6,368 bases of DNA. It comes from CAZQYC01 sp043746555. Its GTDB lineage: Bacteria; Pseudomonadota; Gammaproteobacteria; Steroidobacterales; Steroidobacteraceae. Position 1 is the stretch's first letter. Each line of letters opens with the position of its first letter. The stretch is from positions 1 to 6,368 of the forward strand of contig JAYTQU010000042.1 in NCBI GenBank assembly GCA_043746555.1, written 5' to 3'. Below the pieces are notes generated by a model. The model saw only the letters and a list, made by a program, of their open reading frames with translations. It was not told the origin of the DNA and ran no database searches. This document shows positions 4,722-6,368 of the stretch, one piece after another. A program made the translations under genes and the position numbers.

Positions 4722-6368
4722 ATGACGATTAATTTTTCCTCGTGGTCGATTCATCGACCGCTGCCGGCCATTTTAGGTTTTACGCTGGCAACCATTTTAG
4801 GCCTGTTTGCATTCAATCAACTTCCGATCAGCGACTCCTTTGAGATCGACTTTCCCGTCGTAACGGTGAGCGTGAGCTATCCTGGCGCCACACCAACTCA
4901 AATGGAAAGCGAGGTCACACGCAAGATCGAAAATTCACTTGCCAACATCACGAAGGTCGAAGAGATCCGCTCCACGATCAGCGAAGGCAACTCGATTACC
5001 AGCATACAGTTCGAGTTGGAAAAAGATATCAACGTTGCACTTAACGACGTGCGCGATGCAGTGACTCGCGTACGCGCACAGTTGCCCCAAGAAATCGGCG
5101 AGCCGCTGATCGCCCGCGTCGAAATGGCCGGACAGCCGATGCTTACCTACGCAGTCACATCCCCGAACATGAGCGTGGCGGAAATATCGTGGTATGTGGA
5201 CGACACCGTATCGCGACGCTTGATGAGCATTCCGGGCGTCGGCTCGGTTACTCGCATTGGGGGCGTCGATCGCGAAATCCGGGTCGATTTGTTGCCCGGT
5301 CGACTCCAGGCCTTTGGCGTTACCGCCGCGGAAATATCGACACAACTGCGCCGCACGCATGGCGATCTCGCCGGTGGTCGCACTACTTTAGCCGGCGGTG
5401 AACAAGAAGTCCGCACAATCTCCACCGAGCAAGATGCCACAGCCATTCGCTCACTGCCCATTGTGCTAAACGATGGCCGCCGCGTTCGTTTGGATGAGCT
5501 AGCCAGCGTTGAGGATCGCTATGCCGAACCGCGACAGCTAGCCCTGTTCAACGGCAAGTCGGTCGTGGGCTTTCAAGTCACGCGCTCTCAGGGCGCGGAC
5601 CTCGTCCAAGTGGCGAAGCAGTCGCGAGCTGCGATGCTCAAACTTCGCGCCACGAACCAAAATTTCAACACAACCGAAGTCGCCAACGGAGTCGACGCTG
5701 TCGACGATAACTTCAAGTCGTCAATGCGAATGCTGTACGAAGGCGGACTTTTGGCGATCATCGTGGTGTTCTTTTTCTTACGCGATTGGCGCGCCACTTG
5801 GGTTGCGGCGGTCGCATTGCCCTTGTCGGTTATTCCTACTTACTGGGTGATGAGTTTGTTCGGCTATTCGCTAAATACCATTACGCTGCTTGCATTGACT
5901 TTGGTTGTAGGAATCTTGGTGGACGATGCCATCGTCGAAATTGAAAATATCGTGCGTCACTTGCGCGAAGGCAAATCGCCAAAGCAAGCCGCGTTGGATG
6001 CCGCTAATGAAATCGGATTGGCCGTAATCGCCACGAGCTTGACGTTAGTCGCCGTATTCCTACCCGTGGCCTTCATGCCCGGGATTCCGGGGCGGATCTT
6101 TAAACAATTCGCGTTGACCGCAGTCACTGCCGTTGTGTTTTCGTTGCTCGTCGCCCGCTTACTTACTCCTATGATCGCGGCCTTGCAACTGAAAAGCCTC
6201 CCGAATCACGAGCATCAGGGACCCTGGACCAAACGCTATCTGGGCCTAGTAAATTGGACGCTGGCTAATCGCGGCAGAACGCTCGGGATAGCTGCTTTGC
6301 TTTTTATTCTTCCGGTCATCGCGTTAATGTTTGTTCCATCGGGCTTTATGCCGAGTGAAGACCGCGAT
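4722..6368 (+). CDS. RND multidrug efflux pump, HAE1/AcrB family (partial, C-terminus off the right edge)
   Basis: The frame is open for 549 codons to the edge, about half of the usual 1,030-1,060 residues. Residues 11-31 form the first membrane span. The first periplasmic loop follows, with FPVVTVSVSYPGATPTQMESEVTRKIE (44-70), IPGVGSV (170-176) and the porter subdomains. Further spans lie at about 338-353, 359-380, 385-405, 432-452 and 462-485, then the start of another near 519-538. VDDAIVEIENIV (400-411) holds Asp401-Asp402, matching the proton-relay pair Asp407-Asp408 of AcrB in span 4. GFMPSEDRD (541-549) opens the second periplasmic loop. The protein should be a proton-driven trimeric exporter working with the adaptor encoded 16 nt upstream, under the same palindrome-controlled promoter. 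ATG 4722 has only a weak, distant TAGG upstream. The relay Lys and the second-half subdomains lie outside the window. Drug export versus another substrate cannot be decided here. Confidence 0.96.
   Translation, partial: MTINFSSWSIHRPLPAILGFTLATILGLFAFNQLPISDSFEIDFPVVTVSVSYPGATPTQMESEVTRKIENSLANITKVEEIRSTISEGNSITSIQFELEKDINVALNDVRDAVTRVRAQLPQEIGEPLIARVEMAGQPMLTYAVTSPNMSVAEISWYVDDTVSRRLMSIPGVGSVTRIGGVDREIRVDLLPGRLQAFGVTAAEISTQLRRTHGDLAGGRTTLAGGEQEVRTISTEQDATAIRSLPIVLNDGRRVRLDELASVEDRYAEPRQLALFNGKSVVGFQVTRSQGADLVQVAKQSRAAMLKLRATNQNFNTTEVANGVDAVDDNFKSSMRMLYEGGLLAIIVVFFFLRDWRATWVAAVALPLSVIPTYWVMSLFGYSLNTITLLALTLVVGILVDDAIVEIENIVRHLREGKSPKQAALDAANEIGLAVIATSLTLVAVFLPVAFMPGIPGRIFKQFALTAVTAVVFSLLVARLLTPMIAALQLKSLPNHEHQGPWTKRYLGLVNWTLANRGRTLGIAALLFILPVIALMFVPSGFMPSEDRD

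Noticed and set aside
4935..5461. Minus-strand open frames opposite the RND pump
   Set aside because: They are antisense shadows; the plus-strand frame is continuous and matches the HAE1 family throughout.
1..6368. A mobile element, CRISPR array, toxin-antitoxin or phage-defence system
   Set aside because: No transposase, integrase, spaced repeat array, toxin-like small gene pair or nuclease motif was found in any frame that looks coding.

Overview
The window looks like chromosomal DNA from a Gram-negative proteobacterium, most likely a gammaproteobacterium of moderately high GC. This rests on three things: the CheY-type regulator, the PIG3-type quinone oxidoreductase, and an RND efflux operon whose adaptor is a lipoprotein with Asp next to the lipidated Cys. 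The genus cannot be fixed from sequence alone. No rRNA, tRNA, CRISPR array, insertion sequence or phage gene is visible.

Layout. (1) 1-808, minus strand: a PIG3-family NAD(P)H quinone oxidoreductase whose C-terminus runs off the left edge. (2) 809-1020: a divergent intergenic region rich in small inverted and direct repeats. (3) 1021-2006, plus strand: a two-gene unit of a single-domain CheY-like response regulator and a 197-residue helical protein. The latter carries a D-x-x-x-Q motif inside a predicted amphipathic helix, the spacing seen in the CheZ phosphatase active site. (4) 2256-2432, plus strand: a 58-residue single-span membrane protein behind a strong Shine-Dalgarno site. (5) 2433-2753: a gene-free convergent intergenic region holding an 11-bp-stem hairpin, a likely bidirectional terminator. 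(6) 2754-3461, minus strand: a MarR-family regulator with an unusual basic N-terminal extension. (7) 3462-3589: a compact divergent control region with a 31-bp palindrome made of two copies of TCAGGTACCTGA and an extended -10 promoter. (8) 3590-6368, plus strand: an RND efflux operon of a periplasmic adaptor lipoprotein followed by a HAE1-type inner-membrane pump, cut by the right edge.

How the genes may work together. The right half reads as a regulated multidrug efflux module: a divergent MarR repressor, an operator just upstream of and abutting the pump promoter, then adaptor and pump. No outer-membrane channel gene is visible; it could lie past the right edge or elsewhere. The CheY-like regulator and its neighbour read as a phospho-signalling pair, possibly a response regulator with its own phosphatase. 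No kinase, receptor or flagellar gene is in view. The quinone oxidoreductase and the 58-residue protein have no evident link to either module.

The parts most worth a second look are the CheZ-like neighbour of the CheY protein, the double palindrome at the efflux promoter, the MarR N-terminal extension and the orphan small membrane protein. Nothing here shows a clearly new defence or mobile system.
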